From Flammeovirgaceae bacterium 311 (GTDB lineage Bacteria; Bacteroidota; Bacteroidia; Cytophagales; Cyclobacteriaceae): a stretch of 64,000 bases of DNA. How positions within the stretch are numbered: the stretch's first letter is position 1; each line of letters starts with the position of its first letter. The translations under genes and the position numbers were made by a program. The notes beneath the pieces are model-generated. The model saw only the letters and a list, made by a program, of their open reading frames with translations. It searched no databases and had not been told where the DNA came from. The stretch is from NCBI GenBank assembly GCA_000597885.1, contig CP004371.1:62001-126000 (forward strand), given 5' to 3'. Positions 26,607 through 35,591 of this stretch are shown here, in pieces.

Positions 26607-27374
26607 TTACTGATTACCACCATTACCAGTTCCAGTGGTGCCTGTACCAGTTCCAGTAGTTCCAGTTCCTGTGTCTGTACCAGATCCGGTGCCAGTGCCA
26701 GTACCTGTACCACCTGTACCGGTTCCGGTTCCAATGCCAGTACCTGTTCTTGTACCTGCACCTCTGTTGTATTCATCATTGCTTAGGGTGCCATTTCGGT
26801 CGGTATCCCAGGTGTTAAAAGTGCCTTGATTGAATTCGTCCTGGTTGATCGTTCCATCACGGTTGGTATCCCAGTCATTGAAAGTACCTGTATTATTGTT
26901 AGTACCAGTAGTAGTTGTGCCGGTGTTTCCGGTAGTCCCTGTGTTATTAGTTGTACCAGTTGTACCAGTTGTACCGGTGGTAGTTCCCTGAGTATTCGCA
27001 TTCTGGTTTTGCCAGTTGCGCATTCCTTCATTGTATTCATTTTCATTGACAGTACCATCACGATCCGTATCCCATTCATTGAAGGTTCCGGTTTCGGTCA
27101 TGCCTGTATTGAACTCGTCTCTGTCCCACTGCTGGTCAGTATTTCTATCGTATTGGTTAAACTGGTCTGTTGCTGTATTGCGAACAGGATCGTTTGTGCG
27201 GGTGTTATCTACCCCCATACCATCATCATAGGTTTGTTCAGTAGCTACTGTATTATCCTGGTTTGCACCATCCTGGTTACAGGAAGCAGCACCAAAAACA
27301 AGTAAGCCCGCTGCCAAAACACTACCTAAATTATGTAGGGGGTTCAGTTTTGAATTGTCTGTTGATTTTTTCAT
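26607..27374 (-). CDS. EF-hand lipoprotein with Gly/Thr-rich low-complexity spacers
   Basis: 255 residues. A lipobox FGAASC (Cys32) after a hydrophobic stretch predicts a lipoprotein with an unusually long n-region. Four EF-hand-like calcium loops lie at 76-87 (degenerate), 102-113, 169-180 and 190-201, each ending in E and followed by the same YNEG/FNQG-type text. Between pairs 2 and 3 (130-166) and at the C-terminus (206-251) are Gly/Thr-rich runs coded by imperfect triplet-pair repeats. Likely a calcium-binding envelope protein; the partner is unknown. Confidence 0.85.
   Translation of the reverse strand: MKKSTDNSKLNPLHNLGSVLAAGLLVFGAASCNQDGANQDNTVATEQTYDDGMGVDNTRTNDPVRNTATDQFNQYDRNTDQQWDRDEFNTGMTETGTFNEWDTDRDGTVNENEYNEGMRNWQNQNANTQGTTTGTTGTTGTTNNTGTTGNTGTTTTGTNNNTGTFNDWDTNRDGTINQDEFNQGTFNTWDTDRNGTLSNDEYNRGAGTRTGTGIGTGTGTGGTGTGTGTGSGTDTGTGTTGTGTGTTGTGNGGNQ
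26620..26760 (-). repeat. Low-complexity simple repeat inside the EF-hand gene
   Basis: The 3' end of the gene is built of GGTACTGG/ACCTGTACC-like words that encode GTGTGT runs. It is a coding microsatellite and not a separate element. Confidence 0.8.
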
Positions 27375-27816
27375 TTCTTTTAATTTTAAAAAATTACTTA
27401 TTGAAAAAATAAAATTTAGTTATTATACGATTGAAAACCATTTGGTTACACAAAATGAATAATTTATAAATGGAGACATGCCTAAAATTCGTAAAGGATT
27501 AATGTGTTCCATTACTTGAGATATTAAATAAAGCTACATGAACGGGCCTTACCCAAGTATCAGGACAGCTGGCATTTGAATAAGTACCTGAATTTTATAA
27601 AATCTGCAAGGGTGTTTTTGGGATTACACCTTATTGTTTCCACAACCTTCTGTGCTGTGGGTGGTTTTTAAATGTTATGATGAGATGGTGGTTATTTGTC
27701 AATCCGTTGCAGACTGCCGGTCTTGAAGCACTTGCGGATGGTTATGAATATTATATGTGCTGTAGGCTTCACTGTGCTACAGCAGCTTAGTATTGATCAT
27801 AAAGAATGCATAGCCT
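27375..27816. other. Intergenic region between EF-hand lipoprotein and CheB genes
   Basis: About 440 bp separate these divergent genes and must hold both promoters. It is AT-rich near the lipoprotein gene. No exact TAnnTTTG match was found on either strand and no stable hairpin stands out. Confidence 0.4.
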
Positions 27817-28866
27817 ATGTTAAATCGGGATATTGTAGTGATAGGGGCTTCTGCAGGCGGTGTATCAGTGCTTGAGCAGCTGGTGAAGTCGATGCCTAAG
27901 GATTTTCCTGGCTCTGTCTTCATCGTTATGCACACACCGCCTTTTTCTCCCAGCAAATTGCCAGAAATACTAATCAGAGCAGGGGAAATAGAGGCTGTAC
28001 ACCCAATGAATGGTGATAAGATAAAAAAGGGAAAGATTTATGTAGCTCCTCCCGATCATCATATGTTGATAGAGGGAAATAATGTGTTGATCAGGAAAGG
28101 TCCCAAAGAAAATAGATTCCGCCCCTCTATTGATGCCCTGTTTCGTTCTGCAGCTTATGAGTATGGTAAACGTGTAGTAGGGGTGATTTTGACAGGAGCT
28201 CTGGACGATGGTACTTCAGGATTATGGACAATTAAACGGCTTGGGGGTGTGGCAATATGCCAGGATCTGCAGGAGGCTACTTTCCCCGAGATGCCTCAAA
28301 GTGCTATCAATTATGTAGATGTTGATTATACTGTAAAAGTATCTGAAATTGGCGCCATACTGAGCCGGCTGGTATCGGAACAGGTAAAGGAAGCGCATAA
28401 AGTGCACCGGAAAGAGATGGAGCGTCTAGCCCTGGAGGTAGAAATTGCAGGAGAAGATAATGCCTTTGAAAAAGGAATCATGAATATAGGAGATATGGCG
28501 GCTTATACCTGTCCGAGTTGCCATGGAGCGCTTATTATGATTAAAGAGGGCAGGAGGGTACGCTACAGATGCCATACCGGCCATGCGTTTACTGCCAGTG
28601 CACTCTTGGCGGGCATTACAGAAACTGTGGAAGAAACACTTTGGCAGGCTATGCGCGGTCTGGAAGAAACATCAATGCTGCTCCAGCACATTGGAGAGCA
28701 TATCATGGATAGTGGTGATCATGAAGACGCCAGCATTTTTATGAAAAAAGCAAATGAAACTGCCGACAGAGCACGTGTTATTCATGATTCTGTTTTCAAA
28801 CATGAGCGTATGAGTGCAGATCTTCAGTATAATAAAGAAGAGGGCAAAGTCAGGAATAAAAAGTAA
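27817..28866 (+). CDS. cheB: CheB-type methylesterase without receiver domain, with a C-terminal zinc ribbon
   Basis: 349 residues. The catalytic domain starts at once: VIGASAGG (S12), MHTPP (H39) and TGALDDGTSG (acidic residue D131), matching the Ser-His-Asp triad of the chemotaxis methylesterase that removes methyl groups from receptor glutamates. The N-terminal receiver domain is absent. A C-terminal domain has CPSC (C232, C235) and CHTGH (C252, H253, H256), a probable zinc ribbon, then a helical tail. No cheR, cheA or receptor gene is adjacent. Confidence 0.9.
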   Translation: MLNRDIVVIGASAGGVSVLEQLVKSMPKDFPGSVFIVMHTPPFSPSKLPEILIRAGEIEAVHPMNGDKIKKGKIYVAPPDHHMLIEGNNVLIRKGPKENRFRPSIDALFRSAAYEYGKRVVGVILTGALDDGTSGLWTIKRLGGVAICQDLQEATFPEMPQSAINYVDVDYTVKVSEIGAILSRLVSEQVKEAHKVHRKEMERLALEVEIAGEDNAFEKGIMNIGDMAAYTCPSCHGALIMIKEGRRVRYRCHTGHAFTASALLAGITETVEETLWQAMRGLEETSMLLQHIGEHIMDSGDHEDASIFMKKANETADRARVIHDSVFKHERMSADLQYNKEEGKVRNKK

Positions 28867-28897
28867 GATCAGGTGCGTGAATGGCACCTCTGATCAT
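28867..28897. other. Hairpin between convergent genes
   Basis: GATCAGGTGC pairs with GCACCTCTGATC apart from a two-base bulge, directly after the cheB stop. It lacks a T-run, so it may be an RNA-stabilising hairpin and not a terminator. Confidence 0.5.
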
Positions 28898-29047
28898 TAA
28901 CTGCCGGCAAAAAACTACAGCGTCTGAAAGAGATTTTTTTAGTTTGGGTTTGATACTTAGTCCCAATAAGCTGCTCTCCATGCAATGCAGATTTATACAT
29001 AAAGGTCTAAGAGCGGCTTAAAAAAGGGGTACTGGAACAGCAAACGG

Positions 29048-29995
29048 TCAAAATGCAACTTGCTCCAGTTCCAGTGATTTGGCTAGACTATGCAAATTAT
29101 TCAATGTGTTTTCCAGGTAATGTTTCTCATTTCCCACTAGTAATCCAGGCTCAACATCTTCTATTTCAGATACCAGTAATGCAACCTGCTGCAGGAAAAT
29201 GTTGGCCTCACCCTGATCATTTTCATCATGTTCCCTACAAAGTGTACGGATATGGTTCAGGTTAAAAGCAACAGACTTTGGAAAAATGGAATTCAAGACC
29301 AGGAAATGCATAAAAAGAGGTCTGCTAATATGTGTTTTGTAATGCTGCTTATACATTTCATAAGCATCCAGGCCTTCCAGCATTGACTTCATGTGGTAGT
29401 ACTCATAAACTTCCGGCTTTGCCGAAGAGCTGTTCCTTTCGATCTCTTGTATTTTATTTAAAAGCAAGGTGCTTACCTGGATGGCTCTTTCCAGATGAAA
29501 CCCCAGGGAAAGAAGTTTCCATTCTTCATTGCGTATCATGTTAGAATGAACATACCCTTTGATCGTATAGCTGTACTTCTCTACCTTCTGAGCAAAGTTA
29601 TCAAAGCTTTTCTGGTTTAGCTTTTCGGCATCATAATCATTAATGGCATGGTAAAAGCAGTTAATATGCTCCCATAGGCCTGCGGAAATACAATCTCTTG
29701 CTCCACGGATTGATTCCCTGGCATTGGTAACAGCAGACAATATTGATGCAGGGTTCGCTTTTTCTATTGCTAAAAAGTGTAATATTTTTTCCTCCTCTGC
29801 CTCCGGGTAGGTATCAAAGTATGCCTGCTTAGCCTGTGTGCATTCTAATAAGAATTTCAGGAAGGAATCTTTAAATTCAGGTGAAGGAGCGTCCATGGTA
29901 GACAAATAGTGCACCCTGGTATAACTGGCAATTTGTTCGGCCCTTTCCAGGTAACGTCCTGCCCTGTATAATTTATTTCCTATACGGGTAAGCAT
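29048..29995 (-). CDS. Alpha-E domain protein (DUF403)
   Basis: 315 residues, almost all helical, beginning with the family mark LTRIGNKLYRAGRYLERAEQIA and containing ARESIRGARDCISAGLWEHIN. Alpha-E proteins are encoded with circularly permuted ATP-grasp enzymes, as here 45 bp upstream on the same strand, and are thought to act in peptide-type ligation systems of unknown product. The transglutaminase-like gene that often completes the set is not in the window. Confidence 0.93.
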   Translation of the reverse strand: MLTRIGNKLYRAGRYLERAEQIASYTRVHYLSTMDAPSPEFKDSFLKFLLECTQAKQAYFDTYPEAEEEKILHFLAIEKANPASILSAVTNARESIRGARDCISAGLWEHINCFYHAINDYDAEKLNQKSFDNFAQKVEKYSYTIKGYVHSNMIRNEEWKLLSLGFHLERAIQVSTLLLNKIQEIERNSSSAKPEVYEYYHMKSMLEGLDAYEMYKQHYKTHISRPLFMHFLVLNSIFPKSVAFNLNHIRTLCREHDENDQGEANIFLQQVALLVSEIEDVEPGLLVGNEKHYLENTLNNLHSLAKSLELEQVAF

Positions 29996-30040
29996 AATCT
30001 TTTTAATTTATTTTACTTAAAGCATTGAATAATATAAGGT

Positions 30041-31687
30041 CTAACTTTTAGGTTTCCTGTTTCCTTTTTTATGAGTGTGTGCCAGCTGTTGCTGGCTCAG
30101 CGGTTTTCTGTCTTTAACTGCATGAAGCATCTTAGCATGTGTATAAGCCTCTCCATCTGAATCTGCTGGTACTTTATTCATGGCTGTCCTATCTGTGGAG
30201 GCCACATCCGTGGGGGCTAATACCCATGTATCCTTGGAGCCTCCTCCCTGTGAAGAGTTTACAACCAGGTTGCCTGCAGTAAGTGCTACCCGTGTTAAGC
30301 CGCCCTGTAACACATATTGCATGTCTTTTCCCAGGAGCGTGTATAATCTTAGGTCGATGTGGCGAGGCTCAAAACTACTACTGTCTTTGATAAAGGTTGG
30401 ATGGGTAGACAAGGACATGATAGGCTGTGCAATGTATTTGCGTCTGTTATGCCTGATCCGCGTCCTAAAGTCCTGGAGCTGTTCTTTGGTGGCAGCATTG
30501 CCTACCAGCATACCATATCCCCCAAACTCATCTACAGGCTTTACCACCAGCTTCTGCATATGCTCCAGTACATAGTGGTAATCTTCATCGTCAGTGCAGT
30601 GGTAGGTATGTACATTCTGCAGAATGGGTTCTTCCTGCAGGTAATACCTGATCATAGCAGGCACATAGCTATATACGGCCTTATCGTCGGCTGCACCTGT
30701 TCCGGGGGCATTAATCAGGCTTATATTTCCTTTTCGGTAGGCTTCCATGATACCGGGTACCCCGTAAACAGAGTCGGGCAGAAAGGCTAAAGGGTCCAGG
30801 AATTCATCCTCAACTCTTCTGTACAGCACATTAAGCTGTTGGGCTCCACGGGTGGTCTTCATATAAACTTTATCTTTTTCAACAAAAAGATCTCTGCCTT
30901 CAACCAGCGGGATTCCCATGCTCTGGGCCAAATATGCATGTTCGAAATATGCAGAAGCCACCATACCATCAGTCAATACCGCACAGGCAGGCTCTTCTAC
31001 ACCCTGAGGTGCTACTGAATGCACCATTATCAGCAGGTGATCCAGATATTCTTTTAGCGGCCTTACATGGCAGCTGCTGAACAGGCCATTGAGGCTTCGC
31101 TTAATGGCTTCACGGTTGGCAAGTACATAGCTGATGCCCGAGGGTGTCCGTACATTATCTTCCAACACATAGTATTCACCATCACTATGGCGGATAAGGT
31201 CGGTACCGGAGATGTGGTTATATATGCCACCCGCCGGGTTCAACTCCTGCATGGCACGGCAAAAATACCTGGAGCTGATTACCAGCTCCCGGGGTATAAC
31301 TTTATCTTTGAAAATGTGCTGCCTTTGGTAAATATCATGCAGGAAAGCGTTTATGGCAAGATTGCGTTGAACCACCCCTTTCTCAAGCTTTTCCCACTCA
31401 TCAGCAGCAATTATCCTGGGCAGCAGGTCAAAAGGAAATATTCTTTCCTCGCCCTGTACCTTATCACTTCCTACTGTAAAAGTAATGCCCTGCTTCAGAA
31501 AGGACTGACGTGCCTGCAGATCAAGTTTATTGAAGTCACCTGGAGTATATTGCCTGATCCGTTCCAGTATTTTGATATATGCAGGATGTACTACACCTTT
31601 ATCATGAAATACCTCATCAGTAATTCCGGGAATACTCCTGTAATTTTCAAACATTCCGCATATGGTGCTACTACTCGTTTGTTGCAT
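30041..31687 (-). CDS. Circularly permuted type 2 ATP-grasp protein
   Basis: 548 residues from the ATG at 31687; a GTG one codon earlier is also possible. The family core is visible: YVLEDNVRTPSGISYVLANREAIKRS, KPVDEFGGYGMLVG, PTFIKDSSSFEPRHIDLRLYTLLG and GGLTRVAL. Members are predicted to ligate a carboxylate to an amine with ATP. It forms a two-gene unit with the alpha-E gene. The C-terminal 60 residues are polar and probably disordered. Confidence 0.92.
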   Translation of the reverse strand: MQQTSSSTICGMFENYRSIPGITDEVFHDKGVVHPAYIKILERIRQYTPGDFNKLDLQARQSFLKQGITFTVGSDKVQGEERIFPFDLLPRIIAADEWEKLEKGVVQRNLAINAFLHDIYQRQHIFKDKVIPRELVISSRYFCRAMQELNPAGGIYNHISGTDLIRHSDGEYYVLEDNVRTPSGISYVLANREAIKRSLNGLFSSCHVRPLKEYLDHLLIMVHSVAPQGVEEPACAVLTDGMVASAYFEHAYLAQSMGIPLVEGRDLFVEKDKVYMKTTRGAQQLNVLYRRVEDEFLDPLAFLPDSVYGVPGIMEAYRKGNISLINAPGTGAADDKAVYSYVPAMIRYYLQEEPILQNVHTYHCTDDEDYHYVLEHMQKLVVKPVDEFGGYGMLVGNAATKEQLQDFRTRIRHNRRKYIAQPIMSLSTHPTFIKDSSSFEPRHIDLRLYTLLGKDMQYVLQGGLTRVALTAGNLVVNSSQGGGSKDTWVLAPTDVASTDRTAMNKVPADSDGEAYTHAKMLHAVKDRKPLSQQQLAHTHKKGNRKPKS

Positions 31688-32423
31688 CACGATAGAATTT
31701 TAAAAAAGCGATCCAATAAAGGATACTGCCTCCTGTTGGTCTTACTACATAAAGAATTTTACTGAAAGGGAAGAGGCAAAATGTTCTCTTTTGATCTCTT
31801 AAAATATTATTATTTGTAGGTGTTACCTCTCTTTAAAGATGCGGGACAAAGTGTGTGCCCAGCATAAAAAATACTTTAAAGTCTCTTTCAGTTTATAAAC
31901 TAGACAACTGATACTAGCCAGAAAATGTACCGGTCCAATTGTGAAAAAACAAACGGCGGTAAGCCTGGCAGAGTTACAGATATTAAGGTGATGGCTGCTA
32001 AATAAATAAAACAATTAGATGAAGGAGGGTGGGCAGATAAAATAAAGATTATAGCAGTATTAAGCCGGGCAGGCGTAGATAGCTGCTTTGAGCTGTAGAG
32101 CTTCTGAAAGTAAGATCTGATTAGTGATTATTTGCTGTCTGCTAAATTAGTTGTGGTATCGGTTTTATCTGGTATTGCGGGTCTAGATTTGAGCAGGGCA
32201 TCATACCAAAATGATAAAATTATATCAAAATGACATGCTGTAAATGGGGCCATTTGCATACAGTTTAAGCTTGAAGAAATAAATAGTGGCTATTTTGATA
32301 AATGGAGCCGTTTTTCCGGCACTTACTGTTATTCTGGCACATTGTCTGTATAATATAAAACAGATCCTGATTTATTTTTTAAACTTGACATTGGCTGATT
32401 TTTTTAACTTGTACTAGAAAAAG

Positions 32424-32452
32424 CCCGGGCTGAATGATTCCACCAGCCCGGG
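32424..32452 (+). other. GC-rich hairpin
   Basis: CCCGGGCTG (32424-32432) and CAGCCCGGG (32444-32452) form a perfect 9-bp stem with an 11-nt loop. Only a weak T-rich stretch follows. Confidence 0.65.
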
Positions 32453-32528
32453 TATTTTCAATACTTAGGTACATGAACTTATATGTTTAATACCGGTGCT
32501 GCTGATAATTGAAAATAATACCATGGTT

Positions 32529-32568
32529 GAAACCCCAAGCTTTTAATTTTGCGAGGGGTTTCTTTTTT
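32529..32568 (+). terminator. Orphan intrinsic terminator
   Basis: GAAACCCC (32529-32536) and GGGGTTTC (32555-32562) with an 18-nt loop and a T-run. No coding gene on the plus strand ends upstream, so the transcript it ends may be a small RNA. Confidence 0.7.
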
Positions 32569-32755
32569 GTAAATAGATTGGTATTAATCAGGAAGAGGGA
32601 CTAATAAATAATCCTGAGTAGCGATAATTACGTAAGGAGTTTTGAAAACTTAGTACCCTTTTTGCTGTTTCTGATGAATAAGTTTGATGGAAATGGACCG
32701 TGGAAAAATTATTGGTCTACAACAAATTTTTAGTTAAAATACATTTTAGAGATAT

Positions 32756-33013
32756 ATGAGCGAGCAAATAAAAAGTATACAGGTGTTACATAAAGACAGA
32801 AGGTCTGTAGAAGGTAAAAAGATAGATTTTATATTTATACAAGATGAAGACTTCAGGGTACTCATGCTTGGAACACCACATGAATTTTTGAAAGAACATC
32901 AGGAAGGTAAAGTTGCCATAGTACTGGTAAGCTATCCTTCCTTGAATTCCGTAGTACCTGCCGGTGTAGATTTTCCAGTAACCCTTTTGCAGGAAATTTA
33001 TCCCGGATTTTAA
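32756..33013 (+). CDS. Small hypothetical protein (85 residues)
   Basis: A soluble 85-residue frame with ordinary amino-acid composition and mixed strand and helix pattern, starting MSEQIKSIQVLHK. Not recognised. The terminator before it and the palindromic terminator after it support a real single-gene unit. TACATTTT at about 32740 is near the promoter consensus. Confidence 0.6.
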   Translation: MSEQIKSIQVLHKDRRSVEGKKIDFIFIQDEDFRVLMLGTPHEFLKEHQEGKVAIVLVSYPSLNSVVPAGVDFPVTLLQEIYPGF

Positions 33014-33067
33014 TTTAAAATAGTAAAAAGATATAACCTATTTCAGTAGCCAGGATACAGAACTGGC

Positions 33068-33119
33068 TATCAAAATAAAGTAGCCCAGGAAAATTTTCCT
33101 GGGCTACTTTATTTTGATA
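33068..33119. terminator. 52-nt perfect palindrome, probable bidirectional terminator
   Basis: Every base from 33068 to 33119 is matched: 26-bp arms with no spacer, centred on AAAATTTT. The core AGTAGCCCAGG/CCTGGGCTACT is GC-richer and the flanks are A- and T-rich, so it can terminate transcription both ways between the convergent genes ending at 33013 and 33231. Confidence 0.85.
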
Positions 33120-33230
33120 AGTATAAATTAAATATTGCTTATGCAGGTGGTATGAAATATTTAGATATTTCAGGCTTCTGCAAAGAAGTCATGAGCTAGA
33201 AAAATTTTAAATCTGCCCTTTAAGAAGGTG

Positions 33231-33539
33231 TCATGGAACCAGGAACAATTTATTGTTCATAATAGCATAAGTTAATTTTGCCCGCTCATGCTCACACATG
33301 TACTGATAACTCAGCAGGTAATTTTCTAATTGTTCCTCTACTTTGATTTCCTGAAACCGGTTTTTTATTTTAGGACATCGCTCGTTTCTTGTTGACTCCA
33401 GTAATAGTTCAAATACTGTTTTTGGTGAAGCCGTCACGCGGGCAAGCCAATGCATATCTATCAGGAGCTCAGTTTTGATCAACTCTGCAAGCCCTTCATA
33501 AACTTCTTCTGCCTGAATACTTTTTAAATCTTTTATCAT
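33231..33539 (-). CDS. Hypothetical protein (102 residues)
   Basis: A 102-residue helical, soluble protein starting MIKDLKSIQAEEVYEG. No motif is recognised. It is convergent with the small gene ending at 33013 and shares the palindromic terminator. Likely real because of the clean spacing and coding-like composition. Confidence 0.6.
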   Translation of the reverse strand: MIKDLKSIQAEEVYEGLAELIKTELLIDMHWLARVTASPKTVFELLLESTRNERCPKIKNRFQEIKVEEQLENYLLSYQYMCEHERAKLTYAIMNNKLFLVP

Positions 33540-33627
33540 TCTATTCTATATAACTATATATTTCTATGGCTCCCTTTCTTAAATAGAACTAATTGTTGTT
33601 ATGAGCTATAATTCTTAACATGGCCCT

Positions 33628-33662
33628 AAAAAAGCCCAAAACTGATTATGCAGTATTTGGGC
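33628..33662 (-). terminator. Minus-strand orphan terminator
   Basis: GCCCAAA (33634-33640) and TTTGGGC (33656-33662) form a stem that on the minus strand ends in a T-run. No minus-strand gene lies to its right within this non-coding region. Confidence 0.6.
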
Positions 33663-33727
33663 CTTTCAGGATCTAGTTTAAAAAATCAGCCAAGTATCAG
33701 CTTAAAAAATTGATCGGGATATAATCA

Positions 33728-33770
33728 TCATACTACAGACTCTGTGCCAAATAAAACGTCTGTAGTATGA
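33728..33770. repeat. 13-bp perfect inverted repeat
   Basis: TCATACTACAGAC (33728-33740) and GTCTGTAGTATGA (33758-33770) with a 17-nt loop. No T-run follows. Confidence 0.75.
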
Positions 33771-34032
33771 AAAGCCCTGTGGATACTTTTAAACGCCCAT
33801 TTTTTACTAATTCTTTTACAAAGGAGTGATAAGGGTTACTAAACAGGCGTGTCATTTTGAATGTATTTTATCAAAATGATAGTAAGTTGACAGAGTAGTG
33901 CTTTAAGCTAAGTTACATTTAGCTTATCATGTTTTGCCTTCATATAGGCGTCTGCTGCCTTGCTAACAGGTACACCATTCATAAATTACCAGCATTCAGG
34001 TGCTAAAAATATATAACAGGCTGAATTTTGTG

Positions 34033-34072
34033 CCTGCCGGCAGTTTGCCTAGCATTGGCAAACTGTCGCAGG
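34033..34072. other. Strong hairpin upstream of the ZIP-like gene
   Basis: CAGTTTGCC (34041-34049) and GGCAAACTG (34057-34065) with a 7-nt loop. The outer bases CCTG and CAGG extend the stem across a bulge. It lies about 370 bp before the membrane-protein start. Confidence 0.6.
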
Positions 34073-34443
34073 GCTTAATGGCTACTATGCTTATAGCCGG
34101 TTTTTGCCACTACACCAGCAAAGGTTTTGCCATTCTTTATTTGTTTGATACATAAAGCGCTGAACGGCTGAAATTAGCTGATTCATAATGATATGGATTT
34201 TTACAGAGTTTTGATGTATCGGTATTCATTATGAGAATAATGAATTATTTCGCAAACCAATAGAAGGCTGATTTTTTAAAATGCCTGATGTGCAGGCTGC
34301 ACAATCCTGAAAGAATGTGACTAATTCATTTGCTCATTGTAACAGATCTGTTCAATCCGGGCCATACCTGTATGTTCTTTTGCTGGAAATCATTTTCACA
34401 GCAGCCTTGGTTAACTATTTTCTACAGCGGTAGTTACAGCAGC

Positions 34444-35169
34444 ATGGTGTGGTTTACAGCAATTTCAGCCTTACTGCTGGCATTTGTGCATCTTTTTGCA
34501 GAGGCTTTGAAGTTTTCGTCAATACCCCGTAGCAAGTGGCTTTCCTTTGCCGGAGGTGTTTCTGTTACATATATATTTGTGCACCTTTTGCCCGAACTGG
34601 CCGAGGGGCAGGAGGTACTCCAGGCAAGGGCAGAAAATTTCCTGAAGCACCATGTATACCTGATTGCCCTTCTGGGTCTTGCACTGTTCTATGGGCTGGA
34701 GAAAACGGCAAAACAATCTCCGGAATCAGCAAGAGAGGGTAGTGGCGATGAAATGGCAGATGATGATCTCAATGTATTCTGGCTGCACATTGCCTCCTTT
34801 GCAGTCTATAATGCAATTATTGGTTACCTGCTGGTGCATCGGGAAGCTGATTCCTGGCACTCGCTGCTTTGGTTCGTGATAGCAATGGCTTTTCATTTTG
34901 TAGTGAATGATTATGGTCTGATGGAACATTATCGTAACGCTTACAGACGAAAAGGCAGATGGATTTTAACACTTGCAATATTGGGAGGCTGGTTAACAGG
35001 TGTATTCACGGTAATTTCTGAACTGTGGATTCACGGGCTTTATGCTTTTATAGCTGGTGGCATCATCATGAATGTGCTCAAAGAAGAACTACCTCAGGAG
35101 AGAAAAAGCAATTTCTGGGCTTTTGGTGCTGGTATTTTAATATATAGTGTAATGCTTCTTTTTTTATAG
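34444..35169 (+). CDS. ZIP-like membrane protein
   Basis: 241 residues from the ATG at 34444; an upstream TTG frame from 34330 adds 38 residues without membrane text and is not used. About seven hydrophobic segments. The text FVHLLPELAEGQ and FIAGGIIMNVLKEELP resembles the metal-site helices of ZIP divalent-cation transporters, but the classical HxxxE in helix 5 is not obvious. It could be a divergent ZIP transporter or an unrelated integral protein. Confidence 0.6.
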   Translation: MVWFTAISALLLAFVHLFAEALKFSSIPRSKWLSFAGGVSVTYIFVHLLPELAEGQEVLQARAENFLKHHVYLIALLGLALFYGLEKTAKQSPESAREGSGDEMADDDLNVFWLHIASFAVYNAIIGYLLVHREADSWHSLLWFVIAMAFHFVVNDYGLMEHYRNAYRRKGRWILTLAILGGWLTGVFTVISELWIHGLYAFIAGGIIMNVLKEELPQERKSNFWAFGAGILIYSVMLLFL

Positions 35170-35591
35170 ATGAATTTTATGGCTGACCTTGCATGATTCA
35201 CTGTTCATATATTTCCACTTTGGCTAAATTTTTTGTTCGCGGGAAGTATTCAATGCTTTATGGTGCTACTGAATATTAAATCTTCTTTTTATTCTAAAAG
35301 TGGATCTGTTGGCTGGAATTTTATTTTAATTATTACGTTCGTAGCTGAAATACAGGCTTTAGCACCAGATAATCAGGTATATTTGAATGGCTGAAATTTA
35401 GAGAATACCTTTGTTAGCCAAAAAGGTTTTTTTGATTTCAGTAACATTTTAGGAATAGCCCTGACTAAGCGAAGGCAATCAGGGATCAGTTCCCGAACAT
35501 TTATTAACAAGGGATGAACAGGCGTTTATTGTTTAAGGTATAGAAAACATTATGTCTTCTTAGCAATAGCGTGAAAGGGAAGGGATAACGT
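35170..35591. other. Leader region of the multi-PAS kinase
   Basis: About 420 bp of AT-rich sequence before the kinase. One weak 6-bp stem (CCCTGA 35459-35464, TCAGGG 35479-35484) is seen. No exact TAnnTTTG motif was found. Confidence 0.4.

Larger units (their letters stand above)
31688..32755. other. Large non-coding region with structured elements
   Basis: More than 1 kb without a credible gene. It contains two CAAAATGA direct repeats 19 bp apart (32207-32214, 32226-32233), a GC-rich hairpin at 32424-32452 and a terminator at 32529-32568 that has no coding gene before it. These suggest a non-coding transcript, but no promoter consensus was found. Confidence 0.5.
33540..34443. other. Non-coding region with several hairpins
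   Basis: About 900 bp with no credible gene. It holds a minus-strand terminator (33628-33662), a 13-bp inverted repeat (33728-33770), a dyad of TCATTTTG/CAAAATGA (33852-33879) and a strong GC hairpin (34033-34072). Confidence 0.5.

Noticed and set aside
26620-26960. Possible CRISPR-like repeats
   Set aside because: The repeats are short words inside a coding low-complexity region with no spacer structure.
31067-31765. 232-codon plus-strand frame opposite the ATP-grasp gene
   Set aside because: It is a shadow of conserved ATP-grasp sequence.
31823-32014. 63-codon minus-strand frame in the gene-poor region
   Set aside because: Hydrophobic, low-information text, no start context, no neighbours; treated as non-coding.
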